Program-made: the position numbers and the translations under genes
Notes under the pieces: model-generated
Seen by the model: only the letters and a program-made list of their open reading frames with translations
What the model was told of the DNA's origin: nothing
The model's database searches: none
Shown here: positions 1-5,636 of the stretch, in pieces
How the letters are laid out: each line of letters starts with the position of its first letter
Numbering within the stretch: the first letter of the stretch is position 1
NCBI GenBank assembly: GCA_026394915.1
Contig: JAPLZS010000098.1
Location: 1 to 9,383 of the forward strand
DNA: 9,383 bases
DNA from: Candidatus Woesearchaeota archaeon
GTDB lineage: Archaea; Nanobdellota; Nanobdellia; Woesearchaeales; UBA12501
Reading direction: 5' to 3'

Positions 1-54
1 AACCTTGTCGTGAGAGAGAGGCATGGGCTGACTAACAGGGTAAAACTTAAGTGA
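1..54 (+). CDS. Possible 3' end of an upstream gene (partial)
   Basis: Frame 1 is open from the window edge to a TGA at 52-54 and would encode a basic tail ending in HGLTNRVKLK. The other two plus frames stop within about 35 bases. The stretch is too short to assign to a family, and an open run of 17 codons can occur by chance. A promoter for the next gene begins about 65 bases further on, which fits a gene ending here. Confidence 0.25.
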   Translation, partial: NLVVRERHGLTNRVKLK

Positions 55-118
55 TTGAAAGTGATTGATTGAGCAGAATATTTAAGTTCATGTGTTTTAT
101 GCCATATTTTTCCTAAGA

Positions 119-127
119 TTTAAAAAT
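119..127 (+). promoter_or_regulatory. TATA box of the ABC ATPase gene
   Basis: TTTAAAAAT is centred about 26 bases upstream of the ATG at 149. Archaeal transcription usually starts about 25 bases after the box, so the mRNA would be leaderless or nearly so. No Shine-Dalgarno sequence is visible before the ATG, which agrees with this. Confidence 0.6.
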
Positions 128-148
128 AAGCGCTGATTACCTTCCTGA

Positions 149-1120
149 ATGGATGCAATAGATATAAAGGATCTTGTGAAGAAGTATGGGGAGCTTACTG
201 CAGTGAACGGCATAAGCCTGAAGATAAGGAGAGGGGAGATATTCGGGCTGCTGGGGCCAAACGGCGCAGGAAAGACAACAACCCTTATGATGCTTTCCAC
301 TCTTCTCAAGCCGACTTCAGGCAGAGCGACAGTGAATGGATTTGATGTGGTGTCGCAGCCGGCAAGAGTGAGGGAATCGATAGGCATGGTCTTCCAGGAC
401 CCGAGCTCTGACGAGCTCCTGACAGGATACGAGAATCTCAAGCTGCATGCATTGATGTATGATGTTCCTATGAACATGATAGACTCGAAGATAGATGATA
501 TCCTGAAGCTTGTGGACCTGATTGACAGGAAGAATGACATCGTGAAGAGATATTCAGGCGGCATGAGGAGAAGGATGGAGATAGCAAGGGGGCTTCTCCA
601 CAATCCTGCAATACTGTTCCTTGACGAACCGACAATCGGCCTTGATCCTCAGACAAGGGAGCATATCTGGGATTACATAAAGAATCTTGCAAAGAATATG
701 AATATGACAATCATCCTCACTACACATTACATGGAAGAGGCAGAGAGGCTGTGCGACAGGATAGCTATAATAGACAATGGCAAGATAATCGTGCTGAACA
801 CCCTGGAGAACCTCAAGCACATCATGAAAGGCGATGTTGTCACAATGAGAGGAAAAGATCTGAACATTGAAAAGATAAAGAAGCTCCCATTTGTGGATAA
901 AATAAGCAGATCAGACGGCTATGTAAGGCTGTCTGTAAAAAACTCATCGAAGAACTTGCAGAAGATACTCTGCATTGCAGGCAAGGTAGATTCAGTAGAA
1001 GTGCATTCTCCTGACCTCAATGATGTATTCCTGCATTATACAGGGAAGGAAATAAGGGATGAAGAAGGGGGAAGCATTGAGCGGATGAGGGCAATTGCAA
1101 CAGCAAAGCGGTCAAAATGA
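149..1120 (+). CDS. ABC exporter ATP-binding subunit, DrrA/ABC-2 type
   Basis: This is the cytoplasmic ATPase that powers an ABC-2 exporter. It has Walker A GPNGAGKTT at residues 37-45, the Q-loop Gln at about 83, the signature YSGGMRRRMEIA at 135-146, Walker B ILFLDE at 155-160, and the H-loop His at about 193. After residue 215 comes an extension of about 100 residues like the C-terminal domain of the daunorubicin-resistance DrrA family. The 323-residue length fits that family. The ATG at 149 is supported by the TATA box 26 bases upstream and by the normal N-terminal strand (MDAIDIKDLVKKYG). The partner permease is at 1505-2272. Such pairs are usually adjacent or overlapping, but here about 380 bases and a small membrane gene lie between them. 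The substrate cannot be read from the sequence; drugs, lipids and surface polysaccharides are all known for the family. Confidence 0.93.
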   Translation: MDAIDIKDLVKKYGELTAVNGISLKIRRGEIFGLLGPNGAGKTTTLMMLSTLLKPTSGRATVNGFDVVSQPARVRESIGMVFQDPSSDELLTGYENLKLHALMYDVPMNMIDSKIDDILKLVDLIDRKNDIVKRYSGGMRRRMEIARGLLHNPAILFLDEPTIGLDPQTREHIWDYIKNLAKNMNMTIILTTHYMEEAERLCDRIAIIDNGKIIVLNTLENLKHIMKGDVVTMRGKDLNIEKIKKLPFVDKISRSDGYVRLSVKNSSKNLQKILCIAGKVDSVEVHSPDLNDVFLHYTGKEIRDEEGGSIERMRAIATAKRSK

Positions 1121-1148
1121 AAATGACATGCCCTAACACATTGAAATG

Positions 1149-1165
1149 CGTAGTTTCCAACTACG
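1149..1165 (+). terminator. Perfect 7-bp hairpin after the ATPase gene
   Basis: CGTAGTT and AACTACG pair perfectly around a TCC loop, 28 bases after the ATPase stop codon. No T run follows, so a role as terminator, processing site or RNA stabiliser is a guess. Confidence 0.4.
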
Positions 1166-1214
1166 AGAAAGGAAGTTCAGAGCAGAAGATAGGAGATTTT
1201 ACGCAAACAAGATT

Positions 1215-1220
1215 GGAGGG
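1215..1220 (+). promoter_or_regulatory. Ribosome binding site deciding the start of the small membrane gene
   Basis: GGAGGG lies six bases before the ATG at 1227. It is the clearest Shine-Dalgarno in the window and favours this start over the in-frame upstream codon at 1146. Most other genes here look leaderless, so an SD implies that this gene is read from a longer transcript. Confidence 0.6.
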
Positions 1221-1226
1221 ATACTG

Positions 1227-1397
1227 ATGAAGAACACAATTAAAATGCTTTTATCGCTGCCTATTGGATTGGTGGCGATGGGGATAGCGAAACTTGTTCA
1301 TCCAAGCTGGGGTATAAATTATTTGTTGATATTTGGATTGATGGTATTTGCAGTAACATTCGTAATATCTTTATTAGTGAAAAAAAGCAAGAATTAA
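1227..1397 (+). CDS. Small two-helix membrane protein, unknown function
   Basis: The 56-residue product starts MKNTIKMLL and consists almost entirely of two hydrophobic segments, about residues 6-23 (LLSLPIGLVAMGIAKL) and 30-50 (INYLLIFGLMVFAVTFVISLL). A short loop joins them and the tail is basic (VKKSKN). I do not recognise a family. An in-frame start at 1146 would add 27 charged residues, but that stretch overlaps the hairpin at 1149-1165 and has no ribosome binding site, whereas ATG 1227 has GGAGGG in front. The gene lies between the two halves of an ABC exporter, so it may be an accessory subunit or an inserted cargo gene. The hairpins on both sides make the second idea worth testing. 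Confidence 0.55.
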   Translation: MKNTIKMLLSLPIGLVAMGIAKLVHPSWGINYLLIFGLMVFAVTFVISLLVKKSKN

Positions 1398-1424
1398 AGG
1401 AGGATGGCGATTCCTCGCATCTCA

Positions 1425-1482
1425 AAAACTAAAAGTTTTTGATGAACCTGAAAAGCTTTGCTTTTCATGTGGATTAAAATCC
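1425..1482 (+). repeat. Cluster of three short-loop hairpins between the membrane gene and the permease gene
   Basis: Three perfect inverted repeats stand in a row. CAAAAACT/AGTTTTTG closes an AAA loop and is extended by CAT/ATG across a two-base bulge. TGAAAAGC/GCTTTTCA closes a TTT loop. GGATT/AATCC closes an AA loop. GAGGAT at about 1401-1406 can also pair with ATCCTC at about 1488-1493, which would close the whole group into one multi-branched fold. The last hairpin contains ATTAAAAT and so overlaps a possible TATA element for the permease gene. Confidence 0.5.
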
Positions 1483-1504
1483 TGTGTATCCTCGCCAAAC
1501 GATT

Positions 1505-2272
1505 ATGAAAATGAATCTGAGAAAAATAATGAAAGGCGTGTACGCTCTCTGGTACAGGGAGTTCAAGGTATTCCTCAGGGAGAGGAGCAGGGTGATATCA
1601 GCATTGTTCCTGCCTCTGTTCTGGTTCTTCATATTCGGAGAAGGCGTGGGCTCGATAGCCTCAGCCTCGATCGGAATTGATTATCATCAGTTCATATTTC
1701 CGGGTTTTCTTGCGATGACGATAATATTCAGCTCATTGTTCAACGGAGCTTACCTTGTATGGGACAAGAAGATTGATTTCCTGAAGGAAGTGCTCATAAC
1801 CCCTCTTTCAAGGACAACTATCTTCTTCGGGAAAGTCGTCGGTGGGATGACAGATTCTTTGCTGCAGGCAATCATACTGCTCGTGATAGGCATTTTCCTG
1901 GGTATACCTTTCAATCCGCTGAACGTTGTTCTCACTATAATAATGCTCTTTGCGCTTGCAATGGGCCTTGTAAGCCTCGGCCTGATAATAGGGTCTTTCA
2001 TGGAAAGCCCTGAAGGATTCGGCCTTGTCTCAAGCTTTGCAGTATACCCATTATTCCTTCTTTCGGGCGCGCTTTATCCTCTTAGCAATCTTCCGCAATG
2101 GATGCAGATACTGACTCACATAGATCCTGCAACATATGCTGTTGACGGCCTGAGAAGCGTGATACTCGGAATATCATCGATGCCTTACCTGCCCAATCTG
2201 ATGATAGTGATTGGATTTGACATTGTGCTGATAAGCGTCGGAACATGGGCATTCAACAGGATGAAGCTGTGA
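1505..2272 (+). CDS. ABC-2 type exporter permease subunit
   Basis: This is the membrane half of the exporter whose ATPase is at 149-1120. From the ATG at 1505 it has 255 residues and six hydrophobic segments, at about residues 30-50, 63-85, 121-138, 141-165, 172-193 and 231-250. A cytoplasmic N-terminal helix precedes them (LWYREFKVFLRERSRV), which is the usual coupling region. The stretch LSGALYPLSNLPQWMQIL followed by HIDPATYAVDGLR is the typical ABC2 membrane signature. A GTG at 1484 is in frame but adds an untypical MYPRQTI and sits next to the hairpins. ATG 1505 or ATG 1511 is more natural, and ATTAAAAT at 1473-1480 lies about 28 bases before 1505. The next gene begins 10 bases after the stop, which suggests co-transcription. 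Confidence 0.9.
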   Translation: MKMNLRKIMKGVYALWYREFKVFLRERSRVISALFLPLFWFFIFGEGVGSIASASIGIDYHQFIFPGFLAMTIIFSSLFNGAYLVWDKKIDFLKEVLITPLSRTTIFFGKVVGGMTDSLLQAIILLVIGIFLGIPFNPLNVVLTIIMLFALAMGLVSLGLIIGSFMESPEGFGLVSSFAVYPLFLLSGALYPLSNLPQWMQILTHIDPATYAVDGLRSVILGISSMPYLPNLMIVIGFDIVLISVGTWAFNRMKL

Positions 2273-2282
2273 AACCTGAACT

Positions 2283-2954
2283 ATGGAGAATATAAACAAT
2301 ATTTATGAGATTTTGTTAAAAAAATTCGGCCCACAGGGCTGGTGGCCTCTTTCCAAGGGAAGAATGCAGACAAGGCATCATTCTGGCCCTCCAAAGGATG
2401 ATCATGACAGATGGGAGATAATCGTCGGAGCAATTCTGACCCAGAATACTGCATGGACAAATGTCGAGAAAGCGATTGAGAACTTGAATCGTGCAAAACT
2501 GCTCAGTATTGACAAAATTAGGAAAGTTCCTGTAAAAAATATTGCAGGCCTGATAAGGCCTGCAGGATACTACAATCAGAAGGCAGAAAGGCTGAAGATT
2601 GTTGCAGAATATTTTTCTAAACATTTCAAGAAAAGGACGATTCCAAGCAGAGAAGAATTGCTGAAAGTCAAGGGAATAGGTCCGGAGACAGCTGACTCCA
2701 TACTGCTCTATACTTTTGAGCAGCCTTATTTTGTTGTTGATGCTTACACAAGGAGGGTGTTCTCACGATTAGGCCTGATAAATAAAGATGCAGACTATGA
2801 GGAGATACAGAAGTTCTTCATGGAAAACCTGCCTAAGAATAAAGACACAATAAAGATGTACAAAGAATATCATGCGCTGATTGTTGAGCTTGCAAAGAGA
2901 AACTGCAGGACAAAGCCAATCTGTGACCTCTGTCTGATGAAGTGCTCAAAGTAG
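2283..2954 (+). CDS. Endonuclease III family DNA glycosylase, MagIII-like
   Basis: This is a base-excision repair enzyme that removes a damaged base, probably an alkylated purine. The N-terminal FGPQGWWPL and the AILTQNTAWTNVEKA stretch (residues 50-64) are typical of the endonuclease III-related branch that includes Helicobacter MagIII. The helix-hairpin-helix LLKVKGIGPETADSI is at 126-140, followed by the GPD-type loop with the conserved catalytic Asp153 in VVDAYTRR. The place of the Lys used by bifunctional endonuclease III is Glu136 here, which predicts a glycosylase without strong AP-lyase activity (inference). Four cysteines, C208, C214, C217 and C221, could hold an Fe-S cluster, but their spacing (5, 2, 3) is tighter than the classical 6, 2, 5. 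The gene starts 10 bases after the permease stop and has no promoter of its own that I can see. Confidence 0.88.
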   Translation: MENINNIYEILLKKFGPQGWWPLSKGRMQTRHHSGPPKDDHDRWEIIVGAILTQNTAWTNVEKAIENLNRAKLLSIDKIRKVPVKNIAGLIRPAGYYNQKAERLKIVAEYFSKHFKKRTIPSREELLKVKGIGPETADSILLYTFEQPYFVVDAYTRRVFSRLGLINKDADYEEIQKFFMENLPKNKDTIKMYKEYHALIVELAKRNCRTKPICDLCLMKCSK

Positions 2955-2959
2955 CGACA

Positions 2960-2998
2960 CCTCTGCCATGTCTGATTTTTGTACGATTGAGGCAGAGG
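2960..2998 (+). terminator. 8-bp inverted repeat after the glycosylase gene
   Basis: CCTCTGCC at 2960-2967 pairs perfectly with GGCAGAGG at 2991-2998 across a 23-base loop containing TTTTT. It starts six bases after the glycosylase stop codon and precedes the promoter of the next gene. A transcript-end or RNA-processing role is likely but not shown. Confidence 0.4.
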
Positions 2999-3041
2999 CT
3001 AGGAAGAGATAGTATAATCAATATAATAATCTCACACAACC

Positions 3042-3050
3042 TTTAAAAAT
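3042..3050 (+). promoter_or_regulatory. TATA box of the nucleotidylyltransferase gene
   Basis: TTTAAAAAT is centred 27 bases upstream of the ATG at 3073, and no Shine-Dalgarno is present. The arrangement predicts a leaderless mRNA and matches the one at 119-127 in both sequence and distance. Confidence 0.65.
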
Positions 3051-3072
3051 AGCCCAAATAATATACATCAAT

Positions 3073-4290
3073 ATGGCCCTAAAAGCAGTTCTCATGGCAG
3101 CAGGGAAGTCCATAAGGACATATCCTCTCACTCTGACAAGGCCAAAGCCTCTTCTCAAAGTGGCAAACAAGTTCATTCTTGAGCATAATCTTGAACAGCT
3201 CCAGGCAGCAGGCCTCTTCAGCGAGATAATAATCATAATCGGCTACAAAGGAGACATGATAAAGAAGCAGTTTGGCAAGAAGTTCGGCAAGATGGGCCTG
3301 ACTTATGTTGAGCAGAAAGAGCAGCTGGGCACAGGCCATGCACTCATGAGCGTGAGGAATGTTGTTGGAAAAGGCCAGTTCATCATAATGAACGGTGATG
3401 ATCTTTATTTTGCAGATGACATAAAAAGGCTTGCAAAAGAGAAATATGCTGTGCTTGTGAAGAAAGTCAATAATCTAGGATCATTCGGAGTTTATGTTGC
3501 AGAGAAAGGCTTTGCAAAGAAGCTTGTCGAGAAGCCGAAAGAGTTTGTCTCTGACATTGCAAACATAGGATGCTATAAGATCGACAGCAAGGTGTTTGAC
3601 TTCAGCATAAAGAGATCAGAGAGAGGAGAGCTTGAGATAACTGATTTCATCTCTGAACTCATAAAGAAAGACAAAGTTAAGTGTGTTGAAGCAGCGAACT
3701 GGTTTCCGATAGGATATCCATGGGATCTCCTTGCTGCGAATGAATTCTTACTGTCAAAGATAAAAAAAGATATCAAGGGTGTTGTTGAGCAGAATGTTGT
3801 GATAAAAGGCGGAGTGATGATCGGCAAAGGAACTCTTGTGAAATCAGGAGTATACATTGAAGGCCCTGCAATTATAGGAGAGAACTGCACGCTCGGCCCT
3901 AATGCCTACATCAGAGCCTCTACTTCAATAGGGAATAACTGCAAGATAGGCCATGAGACAGAGATAAAGAACAGCATAATAATGGACAACTCTGCTGTGC
4001 CTCACCTTTCTTACATCGGAGATTCAATCATCGGAGAGAATGTAAACGTCGGAGCAGGAAGCGTTACAGCAAATCTTAGGCATGACAAATCGATAATAAG
4101 GACTTCAATGAAGAAAGAGATTGAAGGCCAGATCAAAGAAGAACTGGTTGAGACCGGCCTGAACAAGTTCGGCACAGTGATCGGCGACAATGCAAGGCTG
4201 GGGATAAGGACAATCATCTATCCAGGAAGGAAGATCTGGCCAGGAAAGAGCACACTGCCTGGGCAGGTTGTGGATAAGGATGTTGAATAA
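3073..4290 (+). CDS. Bifunctional sugar-1-phosphate nucleotidylyltransferase / amino-sugar-1-phosphate acetyltransferase
   Basis: This enzyme makes an activated sugar, most likely UDP-N-acetylglucosamine or dTDP-glucose type, for glycan or surface polymer synthesis in the cytoplasm. Residues 1-228 form the nucleotidyltransferase domain. It starts with the glycine-rich MAAGKSIRTYPLTLTRPKP (8-26), a variant of the usual GxGTRLxPLT, followed by GTGHA (86-90) and the metal-binding NGDD (107-110), and ends with YPWDLL. Residues 232-400 are left-handed beta-helix hexapeptide repeats. PHLSYIGDS (310-318) and NVNVGAGSVTANLRHD (323-338) are the acetyltransferase active-site region, where His311 and Tyr314 are the likely counterparts of the catalytic His and Tyr of archaeal ST0452. 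Both domains look intact at 405 residues, so this is a GlmU-like bifunctional enzyme of the archaeal type. Exact sugar and nucleotide preference cannot be read here. Confidence 0.92.
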   Translation: MALKAVLMAAGKSIRTYPLTLTRPKPLLKVANKFILEHNLEQLQAAGLFSEIIIIIGYKGDMIKKQFGKKFGKMGLTYVEQKEQLGTGHALMSVRNVVGKGQFIIMNGDDLYFADDIKRLAKEKYAVLVKKVNNLGSFGVYVAEKGFAKKLVEKPKEFVSDIANIGCYKIDSKVFDFSIKRSERGELEITDFISELIKKDKVKCVEAANWFPIGYPWDLLAANEFLLSKIKKDIKGVVEQNVVIKGGVMIGKGTLVKSGVYIEGPAIIGENCTLGPNAYIRASTSIGNNCKIGHETEIKNSIIMDNSAVPHLSYIGDSIIGENVNVGAGSVTANLRHDKSIIRTSMKKEIEGQIKEELVETGLNKFGTVIGDNARLGIRTIIYPGRKIWPGKSTLPGQVVDKDVE

Positions 4291-4335
4291 ATATTATAAT
4301 CAATCGTAACAAGATAATATTTATGAAGTGATACA

Positions 4336-4749
4336 ATGCAAGACTGCATATTCTGCAAGATAATAAAGGGAGAGATCCCTTCAAGCAAGGTTTATGAGGA
4401 CAAGCATGTGTTCGCTTTCCTTGACATCGCTCCTGTCAACAAAGGCCATGTCCTTGTTGTGCCAAAGAATCATTCTCTTGATTTCTCAGACATGGCTGAT
4501 GAGGACATCAAAGCAGTGTTTGTCGCAGCAAAGAAGATAGCGAATGCTGTGATGAAAGGCACCGGAGCGCAGGGCTACAATCTCGGCATGAACAACAAGA
4601 AAGCAGCTGGCCAGCTCGTCATGCACTCTCATCTGCACATCATACCAAGGTTTGATGACGACGGCCTGAAGCACTGGCCTGCAAAGAAATATACAGAAGG
4701 CGAGGCAGAGAAAGTTAAAGATGTTATTATAAAGCAGATTAGTATATAA
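4336..4749 (+). CDS. HIT family (histidine triad) nucleotide hydrolase
   Basis: This is a small cytoplasmic enzyme of the Hint/HIT superfamily that hydrolyses or transfers nucleoside monophosphates from phosphoramidate or dinucleotide substrates. The defining triad is MHSHLHIIPRF, with H97, H99 (the nucleophile position) and H101. The N-terminal CIFCKIIKGEIPSSKVYED (residues 4-22) has the Cys-x2-Cys that binds zinc in many prokaryotic HIT proteins. ALDIAPVNKGH-like and GYNLGMN segments are present as FAFLDIAPVNKGH and GYNLGMN. The length of 137 residues is normal. GTGAT-like SD pairing is possible through GTGAT just before the ATG. The only TATA-like stretch at the usual distance range is the A+T-rich sequence around 4291-4299, some 40 bases upstream, so a short leader is likely. 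The gene lies 45 bases after the nucleotidylyltransferase gene and may be read with it. Confidence 0.93.
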   Translation: MQDCIFCKIIKGEIPSSKVYEDKHVFAFLDIAPVNKGHVLVVPKNHSLDFSDMADEDIKAVFVAAKKIANAVMKGTGAQGYNLGMNNKKAAGQLVMHSHLHIIPRFDDDGLKHWPAKKYTEGEAEKVKDVIIKQISI

Positions 4750-4765
4750 AATTCTCATAAAAAGC

Positions 4766-4773
4766 TTTAAAAA
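4766..4773 (+). promoter_or_regulatory. TATA box of the tRNA-Met gene
   Basis: TTTAAAAA ends 25 bases upstream of the first base of the tRNA at 4799. A GGGG/CCCC inverted repeat (4774-4777 and 4785-4788) lies between box and gene. Transcription would start only a few bases before the tRNA 5' end. Confidence 0.6.
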
Positions 4774-4828
4774 GGGGCCTAATTCCCCATATCCCTAAGC
4801 CGGTGTAGCTTAGCGGTTAAAGCGCCTC

Positions 4829-4851
4829 AGAATAATAGTTTATTCGGCGAT
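4829..4851 (+). other. tRNA-Met intron 1 (23 nt, position 30/31)
   Basis: The BHB is clear. The central helix is CGCC (4823-4826) with GGCG (4846-4849). The two three-base bulges are TCA (4827-4829) and ATG (4850-4852), each cut after its second base. The inner helix is GAATAA/TTATTC with a TAGT loop. The outer helix is weak (G4822-C4853, A4821-T4854), so this is a relaxed BHB. Position 30/31 is a known non-canonical site for archaeal tRNA introns. Confidence 0.8.
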
Positions 4852-4858
4852 GCTCATA

Positions 4859-4872
4859 AAAACCGTTGAGAG
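4859..4872 (+). other. tRNA-Met intron 2 (14 nt, canonical position 37/38)
   Basis: The central helix is CTCA (4853-4856, positions 32-35) with TGAG (4867-4870). The bulges are TAA (4857-4859) and AGA (4871-4873), each cut after its second base, and the outer helix is the anticodon stem. The inner part is only a seven-base loop. The anticodon pairs with the intron, as is usual for 37/38 introns. The outer helix can form fully only once intron 1 has been removed, which suggests a splicing order. Confidence 0.8.
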
Positions 4873-4889
4873 ACGCGGAGATCGGGGGT

Positions 4890-5537
4890 TCAATTCCCCT
4901 CACCGGCATATTTCTTATATCTGATGATTTGCTTTGGATTAATAAGTCCAATCCTGTGTATAAAGAGGCTTAGATTTGCCTTGCCATTGAACTGCAACCT
5001 ATATGCAGTATGGTTTGTATTATCTTCATATTTCTTTGAAATGTATAGTCCGCCATGCATCCCTACACCTTCTAAATACTTCTTAACATCCATAAGTAAA
5101 TATTTTGATATACTCTGAAATTCAACTCTGGGATACGCTATTCCGTTGTTATTACATATCACCAAAGACCCATCTGTTGCAAAATAACCTTTTATTATAT
5201 ATTTCCATAGGCTTTTGTTTATACTATTCGGAAATCTTATTCTTGTGCCCTTTTTCCCAACTATAAACCCTGCTTCATTAAATCTGTCAAATAATTCTTT
5301 ATCGGAAAAATTTATCTCAACTTTTCTTTGTTTATCTCTAATTTTATATTTTGTATACTTATTCCTGAGTTTGCTTAACTTATCACATAATATATCAAAG
5401 AACAAAAGGTCTTCTTTCTTATGCCCTACAATTGAGATGAACCTTCCTTTACCGGATCTGCATAAACAGCCATCCCCTAACAATACCCCATAGATTAATG
5501 CAAAGTCTTCATCGACGATATAATCTGATTGGATCAT
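4890..5537 (-). CDS. LAGLIDADG homing endonuclease, free-standing
   Basis: This is a site-specific DNA endonuclease of the two-motif, single-chain LAGLIDADG type. The first motif is LIYGVLLGDG (residues 14-23, catalytic Asp at 22) and the second is YIIKGYFATDG (113-123, catalytic Asp at 122). The spacing of about 100 residues and the 215-residue length are normal for the family, and both acidic residues are kept, so the enzyme may be active. The gene is richer in A+T than its neighbours and is convergent to tRNA-Met. Its last codons are read from the tRNA 3' end, and its TGA stop is the complement of the T-loop TTCAA. ATG 5537 is supported by a TATA box 25 bases upstream. It is not inside an intron or intein, so it is either a free-standing mobile gene or one whose target is nearby. 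The target site cannot be deduced. Confidence 0.9.
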   Translation of the reverse strand: MIQSDYIVDEDFALIYGVLLGDGCLCRSGKGRFISIVGHKKEDLLFFDILCDKLSKLRNKYTKYKIRDKQRKVEINFSDKELFDRFNEAGFIVGKKGTRIRFPNSINKSLWKYIIKGYFATDGSLVICNNNGIAYPRVEFQSISKYLLMDVKKYLEGVGMHGGLYISKKYEDNTNHTAYRLQFNGKANLSLFIHRIGLINPKQIIRYKKYAGEGN

Positions 5538-5558
5538 ACAAAAAGTAGATTATACCAG

Positions 5559-5565
5559 TTTAAAT
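5559..5565 (-). promoter_or_regulatory. TATA box of the homing endonuclease gene
   Basis: On the minus strand ATTTAAAC lies with its centre about 25 bases before the ATG at 5537. The spacing predicts a leaderless mRNA and means that the endonuclease gene carries its own promoter. Confidence 0.5.
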
Positions 5566-5606
5566 ACCTTAGGTGCAGAGTTGTCCAGTGTCTAGTGACC
5601 GCAACA

Positions 5607-5615
5607 TTTTTATTA
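5607..5615 (+). promoter_or_regulatory. Weak TATA-like element before the DUF4416 gene
   Basis: TTTTTATTA is centred about 26 bases upstream of the ATG at 5637. It is less like the TTTAAA consensus than the other boxes in the window, but the distance is the same and no Shine-Dalgarno is seen. Confidence 0.4.
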
Positions 5616-5636
5616 CTATTGGATTAATGGATACAA

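Larger units (their letters stand above)
4799..4908 (+). tRNA. Elongator tRNA-Met(CAU) with two introns
   Basis: The acceptor GCCGGTG (4799-4805) pairs perfectly with CACCGGC (4901-4907), with discriminator A at 4908 and no encoded CCA. The D arm is GCTT/AAGC with loop AGCGGTTA. The T arm is GGGGG/CCCCT with loop TTCAATT. No anticodon arm forms in the unspliced sequence. Removing 4829-4851 and 4859-4872 gives a 73-nt cloverleaf with anticodon loop CTCATAA, that is C32, U33, anticodon CAU, A37, A38, and a five-base variable loop AGATC. Both introns have BHB signals (separate entries). The spliced anticodon stem CCTCG/CGCGG has one T29-C41 mismatch. The A73 discriminator and the general T-arm/D-arm form suit elongator Met; a tRNA-Ile2 precursor also reads CAU and is not excluded. 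The last 19 bases overlap the end of a homing endonuclease gene on the other strand. Confidence 0.85.

Noticed and set aside
97..820. Minus-strand open frames opposite the ABC ATPase
   Set aside because: They lie wholly inside a gene with complete ABC motifs, and their translations have no recognisable domain.
1146..1226. Upstream start for the small membrane protein
   Set aside because: It overlaps a perfect hairpin and has no ribosome binding site, while ATG 1227 has GGAGGG.
4829..4872. Single large intron in tRNA-Met
   Set aside because: Removing 4829-4872 as one piece deletes the CTCATA loop and leaves no anticodon loop. Two separate BHB signals explain the sequence better.
4924..5493. 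Plus-strand open frames opposite the homing endonuclease
   Set aside because: They are shadows of the LAGLIDADG gene and lack any motif.
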